NCBI GenBank assembly: GCA_028290905.1
Contig: JAQGIW010000076.1
Span: 1-47,719, forward strand
From: Caulobacteraceae bacterium
GTDB lineage: Bacteria > Pseudomonadota > Alphaproteobacteria > Caulobacterales > Caulobacteraceae
Direction: 5' to 3'
DNA length: 47,719 bases
The translations under genes were made by a program, and so were the position numbers. Below the pieces are notes generated by a model that did no database searches, was not told the DNA's origin, and worked only from the letters and a program-made list of their open reading frames with translations. Positions 8,264-18,013 of this stretch are shown one piece after another. Numbering within the stretch: the first letter of the stretch is position 1; each line of letters starts with the position of its first letter.

Positions 8264-9178
8264 ATGGACGACCTATCCGCCCTCGACGGCGCCAAGCCCC
8301 CGCCGTCATCGCGCTTCGGTCTGCCGATCAGCCCGGAGGCCCTCGAGCTCTGGGATGAGATCGAGCGGTTGGACCTGGTCCGCAACATCGCCGAGCTGGA
8401 GGTGCTGGGCTGGACGGTGATCCCGCCGGAGAAGGCCGCGCCGCCAGGGTTCTGCGACCGGTTGCGCGACAAGATCCTGGAGGTCGCCGCGCGCCGGGAC
8501 GGTCGGCCGGCCGATCTGGAGGCGGGCGCGACGCACACCCGCACCAATCGCCCGATCGGCGGCCTCTACACCTATCTTCTGTTCGAGGACCCGATCTTCC
8601 AGGAGGCGATGTGCAACCCGATCGGGATGGCGCTCACCACCTACCTGCTGGGCAAGAACGCCATCGCCTCGAACTGCATCGGGGGGCTGAAGGGGCCGGG
8701 CGACGTCGATCTCGGTCTGCATTCCGACAATGCTTTGATGGTGGCGCCGTTTCCGTCGATCCCGCAGGTCTGCAACATCACCTATGCGCTGTCGGACTAC
8801 ACCAGGGAGGACGGCGCATTGTGCTTCGTCCCCGGCAGCCACAAGTATCTGCGCCATCCAGCGCCCGGCGAGGGCCTGGACCAGCGGGTTCCCGTCGAGT
8901 GTAAGGCCGGCTCGATCATCTTCTGGGGCGGCGCCGCCTGGCACGGCGCCTTCGCGCGCACCGCGCCCGGCCTGCGCATCAACCTGATCATGGCGATGAT
9001 GCGTTCGCACATGCGCCCGCAAGAGCCCTACCGCGAGAACGTCACCCAGGCGATCCTCGACGCCAACCCGCCGCGCTTCGCCAAGCTGATGGGCAGGCAC
9101 CTGAACTACGGCTGGAAGGAAGAGGGTCCTCAGAACGAGGCTACGGCCTACAACGTCTCGCGGCACGCCTACGACTGA
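8264..9178 (+). CDS. phytanoyl-CoA dioxygenase family protein
   Basis: GLHSDNALMVAPFPSIPQVCNITYALSDYTREDGALCFVPGSHK...AWHGAFARTAPGLRINL: HxD...H Fe(II) site. Confidence 0.9.
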   Translation: MDDLSALDGAKPPPSSRFGLPISPEALELWDEIERLDLVRNIAELEVLGWTVIPPEKAAPPGFCDRLRDKILEVAARRDGRPADLEAGATHTRTNRPIGGLYTYLLFEDPIFQEAMCNPIGMALTTYLLGKNAIASNCIGGLKGPGDVDLGLHSDNALMVAPFPSIPQVCNITYALSDYTREDGALCFVPGSHKYLRHPAPGEGLDQRVPVECKAGSIIFWGGAAWHGAFARTAPGLRINLIMAMMRSHMRPQEPYRENVTQAILDANPPRFAKLMGRHLNYGWKEEGPQNEATAYNVSRHAYD

Positions 9179-9198
9179 AGGCGGCCGGTGAATCGGAT

Positions 9199-9987
9199 CT
9201 AAACGTGGCCGCCTTGACCGCCGTCCACGGTGATCGCCGCGCCGTTGATGTAGGAGGCGCCGCTGGTGCAGAGGAAGACGATCACGGCGGCGACTTCTTC
9301 GGCGGTTCCGTAGCGCCCCACCGGAACGGCCCTGGCGTTGCCCGCCAGGACGGCCTCCATGGTCGTCCCGTTGGCGGCGGCCACTTCACCCGCCGCCCGC
9401 TCCCACATCGGCGTGTGGATGAGACCCGGCAGGACCGAGTTCACCAGGACGTTGTCGGCGCCGTATTTTCGCGCCAACGCCTTGCCCATCGCGATCATGG
9501 CCGCCTTCGAGGCGCTGTAGTCGATGAGCGCCGCGTTGGGATAGAGCGCCGCGCCGCTCGACACCATCACGACCCGGCCCCACTTGCGCTCCCGCATCCC
9601 GGGCAGCAGCCGGCGCGTGCAGCGAACCGCCGACATCAGGTTCAGCTCGAACAGTGAGAACCAGTCGTCGTCGCTCATGTAGAGAAAGTTGCGCGACGGC
9701 GAGGCGCCGACGTTGTTCACGAGGATATCGACCGGGCCCTCCGCCAGCACGCCATCCATGAACGCGTCCACAGACCGCCGGTCCGCCATATCCGCCGTGA
9801 ATCCGCGGATCGACCCGTCGCCCCTTGGCGGGCGGTAGTCGGACAGCGCCGCGACGTTGTCGGCGCCGCGCGAACAGAAGCACACGCGCGCGCCCTGGTC
9901 GGCGAGGGCGCGGACGGCGGCCGCTCCGATGCCCAGGCTGGCGCCGGTCAGCACGGCCCGCTTTCCCGAAAGGTCCAGGTCGATCAT
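9199..9987 (-). CDS. SDR family oxidoreductase
   Basis: MIDLDLSGKRAVLTGASLGIGAAAVRALADQGARV, NNVGAS, YSASKAAM, GAAITVDGGQGG. Confidence 0.93.
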   Translation of the reverse strand: MIDLDLSGKRAVLTGASLGIGAAAVRALADQGARVCFCSRGADNVAALSDYRPPRGDGSIRGFTADMADRRSVDAFMDGVLAEGPVDILVNNVGASPSRNFLYMSDDDWFSLFELNLMSAVRCTRRLLPGMRERKWGRVVMVSSGAALYPNAALIDYSASKAAMIAMGKALARKYGADNVLVNSVLPGLIHTPMWERAAGEVAAANGTTMEAVLAGNARAVPVGRYGTAEEVAAVIVFLCTSGASYINGAAITVDGGQGGHV

Positions 9988-10132
9988 CTTAAGGGGTCCT
10001 TTGAGGTTGAGGCGGCGCCACAAGCTAAACATGACCGCGCGGCGCGCGCCACGGTGGGCCGACCGCTGTCATCGCAACGCTATTGGTTGGCGGTGTTCAT
10101 GCAGGTTCTCGGAAATGCTATGGATGGAAGCT

Positions 10133-10408
10133 ATGAGCGACGCTGTCGGCCCTGGCGATCTGGTTCTGTGCGTCAATGTCGCCCCGAACCATGCCACGGG
10201 TAGGCCGGTGCCCCTGCGAGCCGGGGAGACCTACCGTGTCATCGCGGTCATGGAATATGCCTGCCCATGCGGACGTTCCGATGCCCTGCTGGATGTAGGA
10301 ATTGACTACGGGTGGTGCCAAACGCGCTTCCGACTCCTGCCCAAGCCCAAGGCCGAGACCAAGACGCGCCGCGTATCGGCGCCCAAAGAGAAGGAGACGG
10401 TTCGATGA
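10133..10408 (+). CDS. small hypothetical protein with CPC motif
   Basis: MSDAVGPGDLVLCVNVAPNHATGRPVPLRAGETYRVIAVMEYACPCGRSDALLDVGIDYGWCQTRFRLLPK. Confidence 0.55.
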   Translation: MSDAVGPGDLVLCVNVAPNHATGRPVPLRAGETYRVIAVMEYACPCGRSDALLDVGIDYGWCQTRFRLLPKPKAETKTRRVSAPKEKETVR

Positions 10409-10582
10409 ACAAGGGACTCCCTTCCCGGTCCGGCTGACGCGCGCGGGTGTGGCGCGCGTCTGGAGTCCGCTTGGGGTCGAGAGCGATCACGAGCCGCTCG
10501 CCAGGGAGCCGACGCTGCAACCGAATAGCCGGGCGGCGGCGGCGTGCGGCGGTGTACTGTCAGGCATGGGAGAGGCCTGAGG

Positions 10583-11137
10583 TTGGCGGGGAAGGTTACG
10601 CACCTCGAGACGCAGCGGCTGACGTTGAGGCGGTTCACCGCGTCCGACGGGCCGGCCGTCCATCTTTACATGGGCGATCCCCTGGTCACCCGGTGGCTGC
10701 CGAAGGGGCGGCTGGACAAGGCCGGGGCGCAGACTTTTGCCGACAAGAACGCCGGGAGGCGCCCGAGGGCGATCGCCGTCGTCGAACGCGCGTCGGGCGA
10801 GCTCGTGGGGCACATGGACTTCCATCCCTGGCTTGGGCGCGGCACGCGCGAGATCGGCTGGGCGATTGGCCGTCCATACCAGCGACGGGGCTATGCCACC
10901 GAGGCCGCCCGCGCCCTCTTGGCCCATGCGTTCGAGACGCTGCGCTGTCACAGAGTGGTGGCGACCTGCCAACCGGAGAACGTCGCCTCGTGGCGCGTGA
11001 TGGACAAGTTGGGCATGCGCCGGGAAGCCCACTTCCGCCAGCACCTCCTTCGCGATACCGGCGAGTGGTGGGACGAGTATTTCTACGCCCTGCTGGCGGA
11101 AGAGTACTTCGGCCGGGCCGCCCCGATCAGCGGCTAG
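10583..11137 (+). CDS. GNAT family N-acetyltransferase (RimJ/RimL-like)
   Basis: LETQRLTLRRFTASDG...EIGWAIGRPYQRRGYATEAARALLAHAFETLRCHRVVATCQPENVASWRVMDKLGM; TTG start proposed. Confidence 0.9.
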   Translation: MAGKVTHLETQRLTLRRFTASDGPAVHLYMGDPLVTRWLPKGRLDKAGAQTFADKNAGRRPRAIAVVERASGELVGHMDFHPWLGRGTREIGWAIGRPYQRRGYATEAARALLAHAFETLRCHRVVATCQPENVASWRVMDKLGMRREAHFRQHLLRDTGEWWDEYFYALLAEEYFGRAAPISG

Positions 11138-11257
11138 ACGGGAGCCCGCCGGCGTAGTCCAGCGCGTCGAAGCGACACTGCGCGCGGAGGACTAAATTTC
11201 TTCGGTCGCGCGGGGGCTTCGGCGACAGCGTCGGGCTGGCAGCCGCGCACCAGCCGC

Positions 11258-11731
11258 TCACACCCCCGCCTTCGCCAGGTTCGCCTTCGGGATCACGGCC
11301 GTGAACGCGCCCCTGTCCTTCGCGCGATCGCGGGCGAAGTCGGCCCAGGCGGCGGCGACGGCGGTGGGGGCGCCGGGCGCTAGCTCGGCGCGGCGGGTGA
11401 CGAGCCGGACGCGGCGGATCGCCGTGGCGGCCTGGGCCCAGAGGTCGACGTTTTCCACGGGCGCGTTCTGACCGGCCTCGGCAGCAGTGATGCGGCACGG
11501 AATGGCGAGCACCGCGGGCGAAGCGGTCTGGAGTTCGACGCCCGCGCCCGGCGCCAGGTCGGCCAGCGCCGCAGCGATCGCCGCCAGGCTCGTCCGCTCC
11601 AGGTCGAACCGGCGCGCGCCGCCGGCGCTCCCGCTGACCTCGCCGGCGTTCAGCCGCACGATGGCCCAGCCGCCAATGCGGAAGTTCGCGTGGTGGGCCA
11701 CCTCGAGCCAGATCCGAACCGAAGCAGGCAT
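11258..11731 (-). CDS. hypothetical protein, possibly RNase H-fold
   Basis: MPASVRIWLEVAHHANFRIGGWAIVRLNAGEVSGSAGGARRFDLERTSLAAIAAAL...; RNase H-like pattern is weak. Confidence 0.5.
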   Translation of the reverse strand: MPASVRIWLEVAHHANFRIGGWAIVRLNAGEVSGSAGGARRFDLERTSLAAIAAALADLAPGAGVELQTASPAVLAIPCRITAAEAGQNAPVENVDLWAQAATAIRRVRLVTRRAELAPGAPTAVAAAWADFARDRAKDRGAFTAVIPKANLAKAGV

Positions 11732-11789
11732 GAGACGGCGGCTATCACGATTGCGGCCGACCTCGACGGCAATTCGAAGGTGGCGCCCG

Positions 11790-12812
11790 TCAGCGCCAGC
11801 CCAGGGCCGGCGCCACATGCACGAGGATCGCCTCCAGGAGGTGGGCGTTGTAAGCGACTCCGAGCTGGTTGGGGACGGTGATCAGAAGGGTGTCGGCTTC
11901 GGCGATCGCTTCGTCGCCGCGAAGCTGTTCCACCAGAATGTCGGGCTCGGCGACGTAGCTGCGGCCGAAGATCGCCCGGCCCGGCCCGCCGAGGAAGCCG
12001 ACCTGGTCGGCGTCCTCGCCGCCCGGACCGAAGTAGGCGCGGTCCAGGTCATCGACCAGGGCGACGATGTTGCGGCTTACCGAAACGCGGGGCGCCCTCG
12101 CATGCCCCGCTTCCGCCCAGGCGGCCCGAAAGGCCCGGATCTGAGCGGCCTGCTGAACGTGGAACGGTTCGCCGGTCTCATCGGCCTTCAGGGTCGAGCT
12201 TTGCAGGTTCATGCCCAACTTCGCCGCCCACACCGCCGTCGCGTTGGACGCGGCGCCCCACCAGATGCGCTCGCGCAGGCCTTCCGAATGAGGCTCCAGA
12301 CGCAGCAGGCCCGGCGGGTTGGGGAACATGGGGTCAGGATTAGGTTCGGCGAACCCCCGGCCGCGCAGGAGGTCGAGGAACACCCGGGCATGGCGGCGGC
12401 CCATATCGGCGTCGCTCTCGCCCTCGCCGGGCTCGTAGCCGAAGTAGCGCCAGCCTTCGATCACCTGCTCAGGCGATCCGCGGCTGATCCCAAGCTGCAA
12501 CCGGCCGCCGGCGATCAGGTCCGCCGCGCCTGCGTCCTCGACCATGTAGAGCGGGTTTTCGTAGCGCATGTCGATCACGGCCGTGCCGAGCTCGATGCGG
12601 CGGGTCCTGGCGCCGGCGGCCGCCAGCAGCGGGAACGGCGAGGCAAGCTGACGGGCGAAGTGATGGACGCGGAAGTAGGCGCCGTCGGCGCCCAATTCCT
12701 CGGCGGCGACCGCCAGGTCGATGGACTGCAGGAGCACGTCCGCCGCCGACCGGGCCTGAGACTGGCTGGCGGCCGTCCAGTGGCCGAAGGAGAGGAAACC
12801 GATTTTCTTCAT
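11790..12812 (-). CDS. LLM class flavin-dependent oxidoreductase (bacterial luciferase-like)
   Basis: MKKIGFLSFGHWTAASQSQARSAADVLLQSIDLAVAAEELGADGAYFRVHHFARQLASPFPLLAAAGARTRRIELGTAVIDMRYENPLYMVEDAGAADLI. Confidence 0.92.
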   Translation of the reverse strand: MKKIGFLSFGHWTAASQSQARSAADVLLQSIDLAVAAEELGADGAYFRVHHFARQLASPFPLLAAAGARTRRIELGTAVIDMRYENPLYMVEDAGAADLIAGGRLQLGISRGSPEQVIEGWRYFGYEPGEGESDADMGRRHARVFLDLLRGRGFAEPNPDPMFPNPPGLLRLEPHSEGLRERIWWGAASNATAVWAAKLGMNLQSSTLKADETGEPFHVQQAAQIRAFRAAWAEAGHARAPRVSVSRNIVALVDDLDRAYFGPGGEDADQVGFLGGPGRAIFGRSYVAEPDILVEQLRGDEAIAEADTLLITVPNQLGVAYNAHLLEAILVHVAPALGWR

Positions 12813-12885
12813 CGCTTGCAGACTATCGGGAACCTGCGATCGACGACACCTCCGCGAAGTGGCCGCACCGCCTCTTCGTGTCGTC

Positions 12886-14163
12886 CTAGAAGAAGACGAA
12901 GGACCGGACCACGACGTTCTTGCGGCATCGGGCGTCGGCGGGCGCGGTCGGGTCGACACAGGCCGTATGGAACGACCAGCGCGAGACGGAGCCGTCGGTC
13001 TCGGAGTCATAGCACTTGAGCATTGAGACCTCGGTGGGCGTCTGCCGGGGGAACCAGTACCACTCGTGTTCGGGACGGTAGGTGAAGCGGGTGGTCTCGC
13101 CGACGCGGTCGTCGTAAATTCGGTAGTTGGTGATGTACGGCTGGTCGGCGAAGGAGGGCCAGGCGCAGAGCACGAATGGGAACTGCTCGACCGTTTCCAT
13201 CGGCTTGGCGAGATTGATCGACATGAACCGCCGCGACATCTTTCGGTCGGCCTCTTCCTCCGTGTAGTGCTGGGTGCGCCCGAAGTTGCGCAGGTTCCGG
13301 GTGAGCAGCTCGCGGCAGCGCACGCGGCCGCTGTTGTCGTTCAGGTCGTTGTGCACGATGTTGGCGTAGCGGAGGTTGACACCCGGGTTCTTGTTGTCCT
13401 GGTCTTCCGTGGGGTCGCCCGCGTAGTCCTTGTCGAAGACGTCGTGATTGTAGACCAGCGCATCGGTCGCGCCCGGGAAGAACCCGAGGAGGAGCTTCTC
13501 GATCTCGGGGTAGAACACCCGCTCCACCTCCGCCGAATCGTAGAAGTTCGTGCACGCCGACTCCAGGTGCGCCAGCGAGACACCGAGCCGGTCCATGCAT
13601 TCGGGGCTGCCCGGCGAGAGGCCCGGGTAGTCCTCGCCGATGCGCCGCGCGTCGCGCATCACCTGCGGGAAATAGAGGTCCCGCCGCAGGTTGTCCCTCT
13701 CGTTCTGGCGCAGGATCTCCGCGACGTCCGCGCGCGCCGGGTCCCGCCAGACGGCGTTGGACGGGACAACGGAGTAGGTCGGCCGCTCGTAGGCCGTATA
13801 GCGCAGCGGCAGCGCCAGGCCGCCCTCGGGGGCCCTGGCGCCGTTCGCGCGGATGTGGTCCAGGCACTCATCGGACTTGCGGAACCCGAGGCCCCAGCGG
13901 GTCTCGATCGGGCCTGGCGGCGCATTGTCGATCATGTCGATGACGCGCCGGCTCTCGCCCTCGGCGATCTGGGCGAGCGCGTCCGCGAGCGCCGCGCCGG
14001 TTCCCGCATCGCCGTTCCGATCGAACGACATGTAGGAGAGGCCGCCGTTCGCCGCGATCGGCGGCGGCTGCCCCTCTGTGCGCTGGAGCGGCGGCACATA
14101 GGCCGACGAGACGCTCTTCGTGTCCGCCGCAACGTTCCTGTCGGCGATCTCGAGCCGGCTCAT
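12886..14163 (-). CDS. CmcJ/NvfI family oxidoreductase-like protein
   Basis: C-terminal VHNDLNDNSGRVRCRELL...RRFMSINLAKPMETVEQFPFVLCAWPSF...YNIYDD...RFTYRPEHEWYWFPRQTPTEVSMLKCYDSETDGSVSRWSFHTACVDPTAPADARCRKNVVVRSFVF. Confidence 0.8.
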   Translation of the reverse strand: MSRLEIADRNVAADTKSVSSAYVPPLQRTEGQPPPIAANGGLSYMSFDRNGDAGTGAALADALAQIAEGESRRVIDMIDNAPPGPIETRWGLGFRKSDECLDHIRANGARAPEGGLALPLRYTAYERPTYSVVPSNAVWRDPARADVAEILRQNERDNLRRDLYFPQVMRDARRIGEDYPGLSPGSPECMDRLGVSLAHLESACTNFYDSAEVERVFYPEIEKLLLGFFPGATDALVYNHDVFDKDYAGDPTEDQDNKNPGVNLRYANIVHNDLNDNSGRVRCRELLTRNLRNFGRTQHYTEEEADRKMSRRFMSINLAKPMETVEQFPFVLCAWPSFADQPYITNYRIYDDRVGETTRFTYRPEHEWYWFPRQTPTEVSMLKCYDSETDGSVSRWSFHTACVDPTAPADARCRKNVVVRSFVFF

Positions 14164-14577
14164 AGCGCACCTCCGATCCGTTCAGCCTCACTTGGGAGGC
14201 CGCGCCCGCGTTTTCCAGACCGTCGCCCGCGCCACAAGCGCTCGTCAACTCGCCGGCGCGGCGAGTTTCCGGAGCCATGCCAAACCCTGCTACTGGCGCG
14301 CAAACCAACAGTTAGGGCCACGCTCGGGAACCGCTTTGGAGTCGAGCAGAACTTAGCGCCGCTCCGGACACCGGACATACGGCCAGGCGGCCTACGACTG
14401 CTTTCGAACGAGCCGTTTGAAAAGGCCGAGCAGGCTAGATTCATGACCAACGACATCGCTGGCCGGCTCACATTCTTTGGCGAGGCTGAACTTATCTAGG
14501 CGTCAGCCGTTTGATCCTGGCGCCACTGGGAAGTCAGACCCGGTGGCGACGGCATTTGCCGTGAGTAGGAGAACACC

Positions 14578-15258
14578 ATGCTTGGCAAAACGACCTTCGC
14601 ATCGCTCGTCGCATCGAGCGCCATGACCTTGGCCATCGCGACGCCCGCGGCAGCCAACAAGATGACTGATCGCGCCCACGAAGCCATCGCCGCTGCAGAG
14701 GCCAAGATTCACACCGCCGAATCCATGGGCGCCAGCACAGATGCGCCGCGCGATACGGCCGAGGCGCGGGCGATGCTGGCGAGCGCCAAGGAGGATTTCG
14801 CATCCGGCCACAAGGAGCCGGCGATTCAGGAGGCGATCCGGGCTTCGGCCCTTGCCGACACCGCCATCGGGATGTCGCAGCGGCACAAGGACGCCGCCAT
14901 CGCCTCTGCGCGTGAGGCCCAGAGCGCAACTGCCGACAGGGCCCAAGATCAGGTCGCCGCCGCCCGAGACCAGGCGGCCGCCGCCCAGCAGCAAGCTGTA
15001 GAAGCCAACGTGCGCGCCGACACCGCTCAGCAATCCGCCGCCGCTTCGGCGGCCGACGCGGAGGCCGCGCGCAACGCCGCGGCGATAGCGGCTGCGACGC
15101 CCCCGCCGCCGCAGGTTGAAACGACCGTCACGACCCAGCAGCCGGCCAGTGGTCATCACTCTACGCGCACGAGAGTGACGCGGCGCACGACGACAACCAG
15201 TTCGGCGCCCGCCCCTTCGGCTCAGGTCACCACGACGACCAAGGTGACCCCGCAGTAG
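14578..15258 (+). CDS. exported Ala-rich coiled-coil protein, DUF4398-like
   Basis: Signal peptide; AHEAIAAAEAKIHTAESMGASTDAPRDTAEARAMLASAKEDFASGHKEPAIQEAIRASALADTAI. Confidence 0.65.
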   Translation: MLGKTTFASLVASSAMTLAIATPAAANKMTDRAHEAIAAAEAKIHTAESMGASTDAPRDTAEARAMLASAKEDFASGHKEPAIQEAIRASALADTAIGMSQRHKDAAIASAREAQSATADRAQDQVAAARDQAAAAQQQAVEANVRADTAQQSAAASAADAEAARNAAAIAAATPPPPQVETTVTTQQPASGHHSTRTRVTRRTTTTSSAPAPSAQVTTTTKVTPQ

Positions 15259-15286
15259 CGAGGCAGAAACAGGCGCGGCGGATCGC

Positions 15287-16102
15287 TCAGTTCAGCTTCG
15301 ATCGCAGGCGGTCGCGCGCCGCCTGCGCGAAGCGCGCCGCGTCAGGATCGAGGGTCTTCGCGCGGCCCAGCGCCTGAAGCGCGCCCGCCAGCGCGCCTCG
15401 CGCTTCCCGGGCGCTGGCGACATACAGCCAGAACCGATGGTCGGAAGGGTTCAGCAAGGCGCATCTCAGGGCCGCCGCCTCCATCCGCGCGTCGTCTCCG
15501 CCCTGCTGGGCACGGACAAGAATGTTGTTCTGGAGCCGGGTCAACACGGTTCGATCGGTCGCCGGCGCCATCAGGAGGTCGTGCCGGCCGGCCGCGCCGG
15601 GCGGGAGGCCCGCGGATAGAGCGCGGCGCGTCAATTCCGCGGTTTCGACGGGCTCTCCTCCGTTGAAAGGATCGATCGCCATCGGCCCGTCCCGGGTCTC
15701 CAGTCGAAGCAGGAAATGGCCTGGAAAATCCAGCCCTCGCACCACCAGCCCACACCGCCGCGCGACATCGATATAGATTATGCCCAGGGCCACCGGCAGG
15801 CCCTTGCGACGCTCGAAAACCGAGATGATATCGGCGTTGTCCAGATCATCGTACGTGGTGGTATCGCCTGAAAAGCCAAGGTCGCCGGCCATGGTCCCGG
15901 GTAACGCTGTCTGTGGCGGCGCCCACCTGAGTCGTTCCTCCAGTCGTGTCGCCGCTCGCTCGATCAATGCTCGGGCGACCTCCAGGCCGCGGTCCGGCCT
16001 GTCGTGGATCGCGCAAGCGAACGCGGCCCCGATCAGAGGAAATGCCTCGTCCGGCGCGGCGCCGGCGGCGATCAAAGTCTGTTCGGCTTCCTCGCGGGTC
16101 AT
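15287..16102 (-). CDS. SirB1-like transglutaminase family protein
   Basis: NADIISVFERRKGLPVALGIIYIDVARRCGLVVRGLDFPGHFLLRLETRDGPMAIDPFNGG. Confidence 0.88.
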   Translation of the reverse strand: MTREEAEQTLIAAGAAPDEAFPLIGAAFACAIHDRPDRGLEVARALIERAATRLEERLRWAPPQTALPGTMAGDLGFSGDTTTYDDLDNADIISVFERRKGLPVALGIIYIDVARRCGLVVRGLDFPGHFLLRLETRDGPMAIDPFNGGEPVETAELTRRALSAGLPPGAAGRHDLLMAPATDRTVLTRLQNNILVRAQQGGDDARMEAAALRCALLNPSDHRFWLYVASAREARGALAGALQALGRAKTLDPDAARFAQAARDRLRSKLN

Positions 16103-16215
16103 GGGCTGTCCGCATCTCCATACCAGACCGCGCGGCCGACGCAGACATTCTGGACGCGGCGCGGGGGGTGCTCTATCTCGTCGGTGCAAGAAACACTCAT
16201 GGGAAAGACCTCGGG

Positions 16216-17205
16216 ATGAAGACTCGGATCACGGAGATGTTCGGCGTCGAGACGCCGCTTGTCATGGGCGGCATGACGGGGGTCGGCTATGCCGACCTCG
16301 TGGCCGCCGTGGCCAACGCCGGCGCGCTCGGCTTCCTGACCGCCCACATGTTCAAGTCGGGCGAGGAGCTTCTCCAGGAGATCGAGAAGACCAGGAGCCT
16401 CACGGACAAGCCGTTCGGCGTGAACCTCACGCTGCTGCCCTCCATCAATCCCATTCCCTACGACGAGTATCGCGAGGCGATCATCCACTCGGGGATCAAG
16501 ATCGTGGAGACGGCCGGACGCGCGCCCACCGACCATCTGCCGGCCTTCAAGGAACACGGGGTCAAGGTCATCCACAAATGCACCTCGGTGCGTCACTCCG
16601 TTTCGGCGGTGCGGAACGGGGTCGACATCATCAGCATCGACGGCTTCGAGTGCGCCGGCCACCCCGGCGAGGACGACATCGGCCTCATTGTGCTGCTGCC
16701 GGCGACGGTGGACGCGGTGAATGTTCCGGTGATCGCCTCGGGCGGCATGGCCGACGGGCGCAGCCTCGTCGCCGCCCTGGCGCTGGGCGCCGACGCCGTG
16801 AACATGGGGACGCGCTTCCTGGCCACGGTCGAGGCGAAGATCCACGAGAACGTGAAGAAGAAGATCGTGGAGAATACCGAGCGGGACACGGTCCTCGTCG
16901 GCCGCACCCTGCGCAACACCGCCCGCGTGGCGCGCAACGCGATCTCGGAGCAGGTGGCCGAGATCCAGCGCGACCCGACCAAGACCTTCGCCGACGTCAA
17001 GGAGCTGATGGCCGGCGTGCGTGGCCGCGCGAACGTCCTGGAGGGCGGGGACCTGGACGGCGGCATCTGGTCGAGCGGCCAGAGCCAGGCGCTGATCCAC
17101 GACATCCCGACCTGCAAGGAGCTCGTCCGCAACATCATGACCCAGGCCGACGAGATCCTGAGCCAACGGCTCGCCAAGATCTCCGGCAGCCGCGCCCTGG
17201 CCTAG
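16216..17205 (+). CDS. nitronate monooxygenase / NAD(P)H-dependent flavin oxidoreductase
   Basis: MKTRITEMFGVETPLVMGGMTGVGYADLVAAVANAGALGFL...VDIISIDGFECAGHPGEDD...VIASGGMADGRSLVAALALGADAVNMGTRF. Confidence 0.93.
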   Translation: MKTRITEMFGVETPLVMGGMTGVGYADLVAAVANAGALGFLTAHMFKSGEELLQEIEKTRSLTDKPFGVNLTLLPSINPIPYDEYREAIIHSGIKIVETAGRAPTDHLPAFKEHGVKVIHKCTSVRHSVSAVRNGVDIISIDGFECAGHPGEDDIGLIVLLPATVDAVNVPVIASGGMADGRSLVAALALGADAVNMGTRFLATVEAKIHENVKKKIVENTERDTVLVGRTLRNTARVARNAISEQVAEIQRDPTKTFADVKELMAGVRGRANVLEGGDLDGGIWSSGQSQALIHDIPTCKELVRNIMTQADEILSQRLAKISGSRALA

Positions 17206-17223
17206 GCTGCGGCCTTCGGGCTT

Positions 17224-17250
17224 CTTCCCTCCCCTTCACGGGGAGGGAAG
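17224..17250. terminator. bidirectional terminator hairpin
   Basis: CTTCCCTCCCC-TTCAC-GGGGAGGGAAG perfect 11-bp stem between convergent genes. Confidence 0.7.
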
Positions 17251-17253
17251 TCG

Positions 17254-17943
17254 TCAGGCGTAGTCCAGGCTCGGGCGGAAGTCGCCGCGGCCTTCGGGGG
17301 TGAAGTCGAGGGCGGCCCACAGGGGCCAGATCAGGTCGATGTGACGGGCGTCCTGGCCGGGGTCGCGGGGCGCCCAGGCCAGTTCGCTGGCCCAGGCGTG
17401 GCGCACGCCATCGTCGGCGCGGGTGAAGACGTTGAGGATCGGCCGCTCGCGGCCCTCGGCGTCCTCGCCGTGATAGTCGGGGTGGTAGCTGTTGTGGGCC
17501 GACGACAGCAGCCGCACGTTGCGCCAGCCCCGATCTGCCGCGTGGGCGCGGAAGCGGGGAATGGGCGAGCGGGCGACGGCGGCGATGGCGACCTTCTGGG
17601 CGATGTGCGGGATCTGGCCGTCGAGGCCGTCCATCATCGAGGTGCAGGACGGGCAGGCGCGCTCCATCGCCGGGCCGTACATGAAGCTGTACAAAAGGAG
17701 CGTGCTCTTGTCGCCGAACAGCTGCGAGAGGCACACGGGGCGGGCGTCCTCGCCCTCCTCGAAGACGTAGTCGGTGGGGACGGGGCCGCCGGGCGGCAGG
17801 GCGCGGCGCTGGGCGGCGACGGCCTCGGTCTGGCGGCGCAGGGCCATCTCGGCATCCAGCAGGCGGTCGCGGGCGGCGCGATAGGCGGCGCTCTCACCGG
17901 GGAAGCGAACGTCGTGCAGGGTGCGCTCAGCAATGTCGGACAT
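17254..17943 (-). CDS. DUF899 family protein (thioredoxin-like fold)
   Basis: PTDYVFEEGE...SQLFGDKSTLLLYSFMYGPAMERACPSCTSMMDGLDGQIPHIAQKVAIAAVARSPIPRFRAHAADRGW. Confidence 0.92.
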   Translation of the reverse strand: MSDIAERTLHDVRFPGESAAYRAARDRLLDAEMALRRQTEAVAAQRRALPPGGPVPTDYVFEEGEDARPVCLSQLFGDKSTLLLYSFMYGPAMERACPSCTSMMDGLDGQIPHIAQKVAIAAVARSPIPRFRAHAADRGWRNVRLLSSAHNSYHPDYHGEDAEGRERPILNVFTRADDGVRHAWASELAWAPRDPGQDARHIDLIWPLWAALDFTPEGRGDFRPSLDYA

Positions 17944-18013
17944 GGCGGGGTCCTTTCGGCAGGGTTTCGTGACCGAAGGCTACACCCGTCGCCGCCGTCT
18001 GGTAAGCCCCCAC

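Noticed and set aside
13066-14499. 477-aa plus-strand ORF opposite the CmcJ/NvfI-like gene
   Set aside because: Antisense artefact; only the short tail MTNDIAGRLTFFGEAELI lies outside the real gene and has no recognisable family
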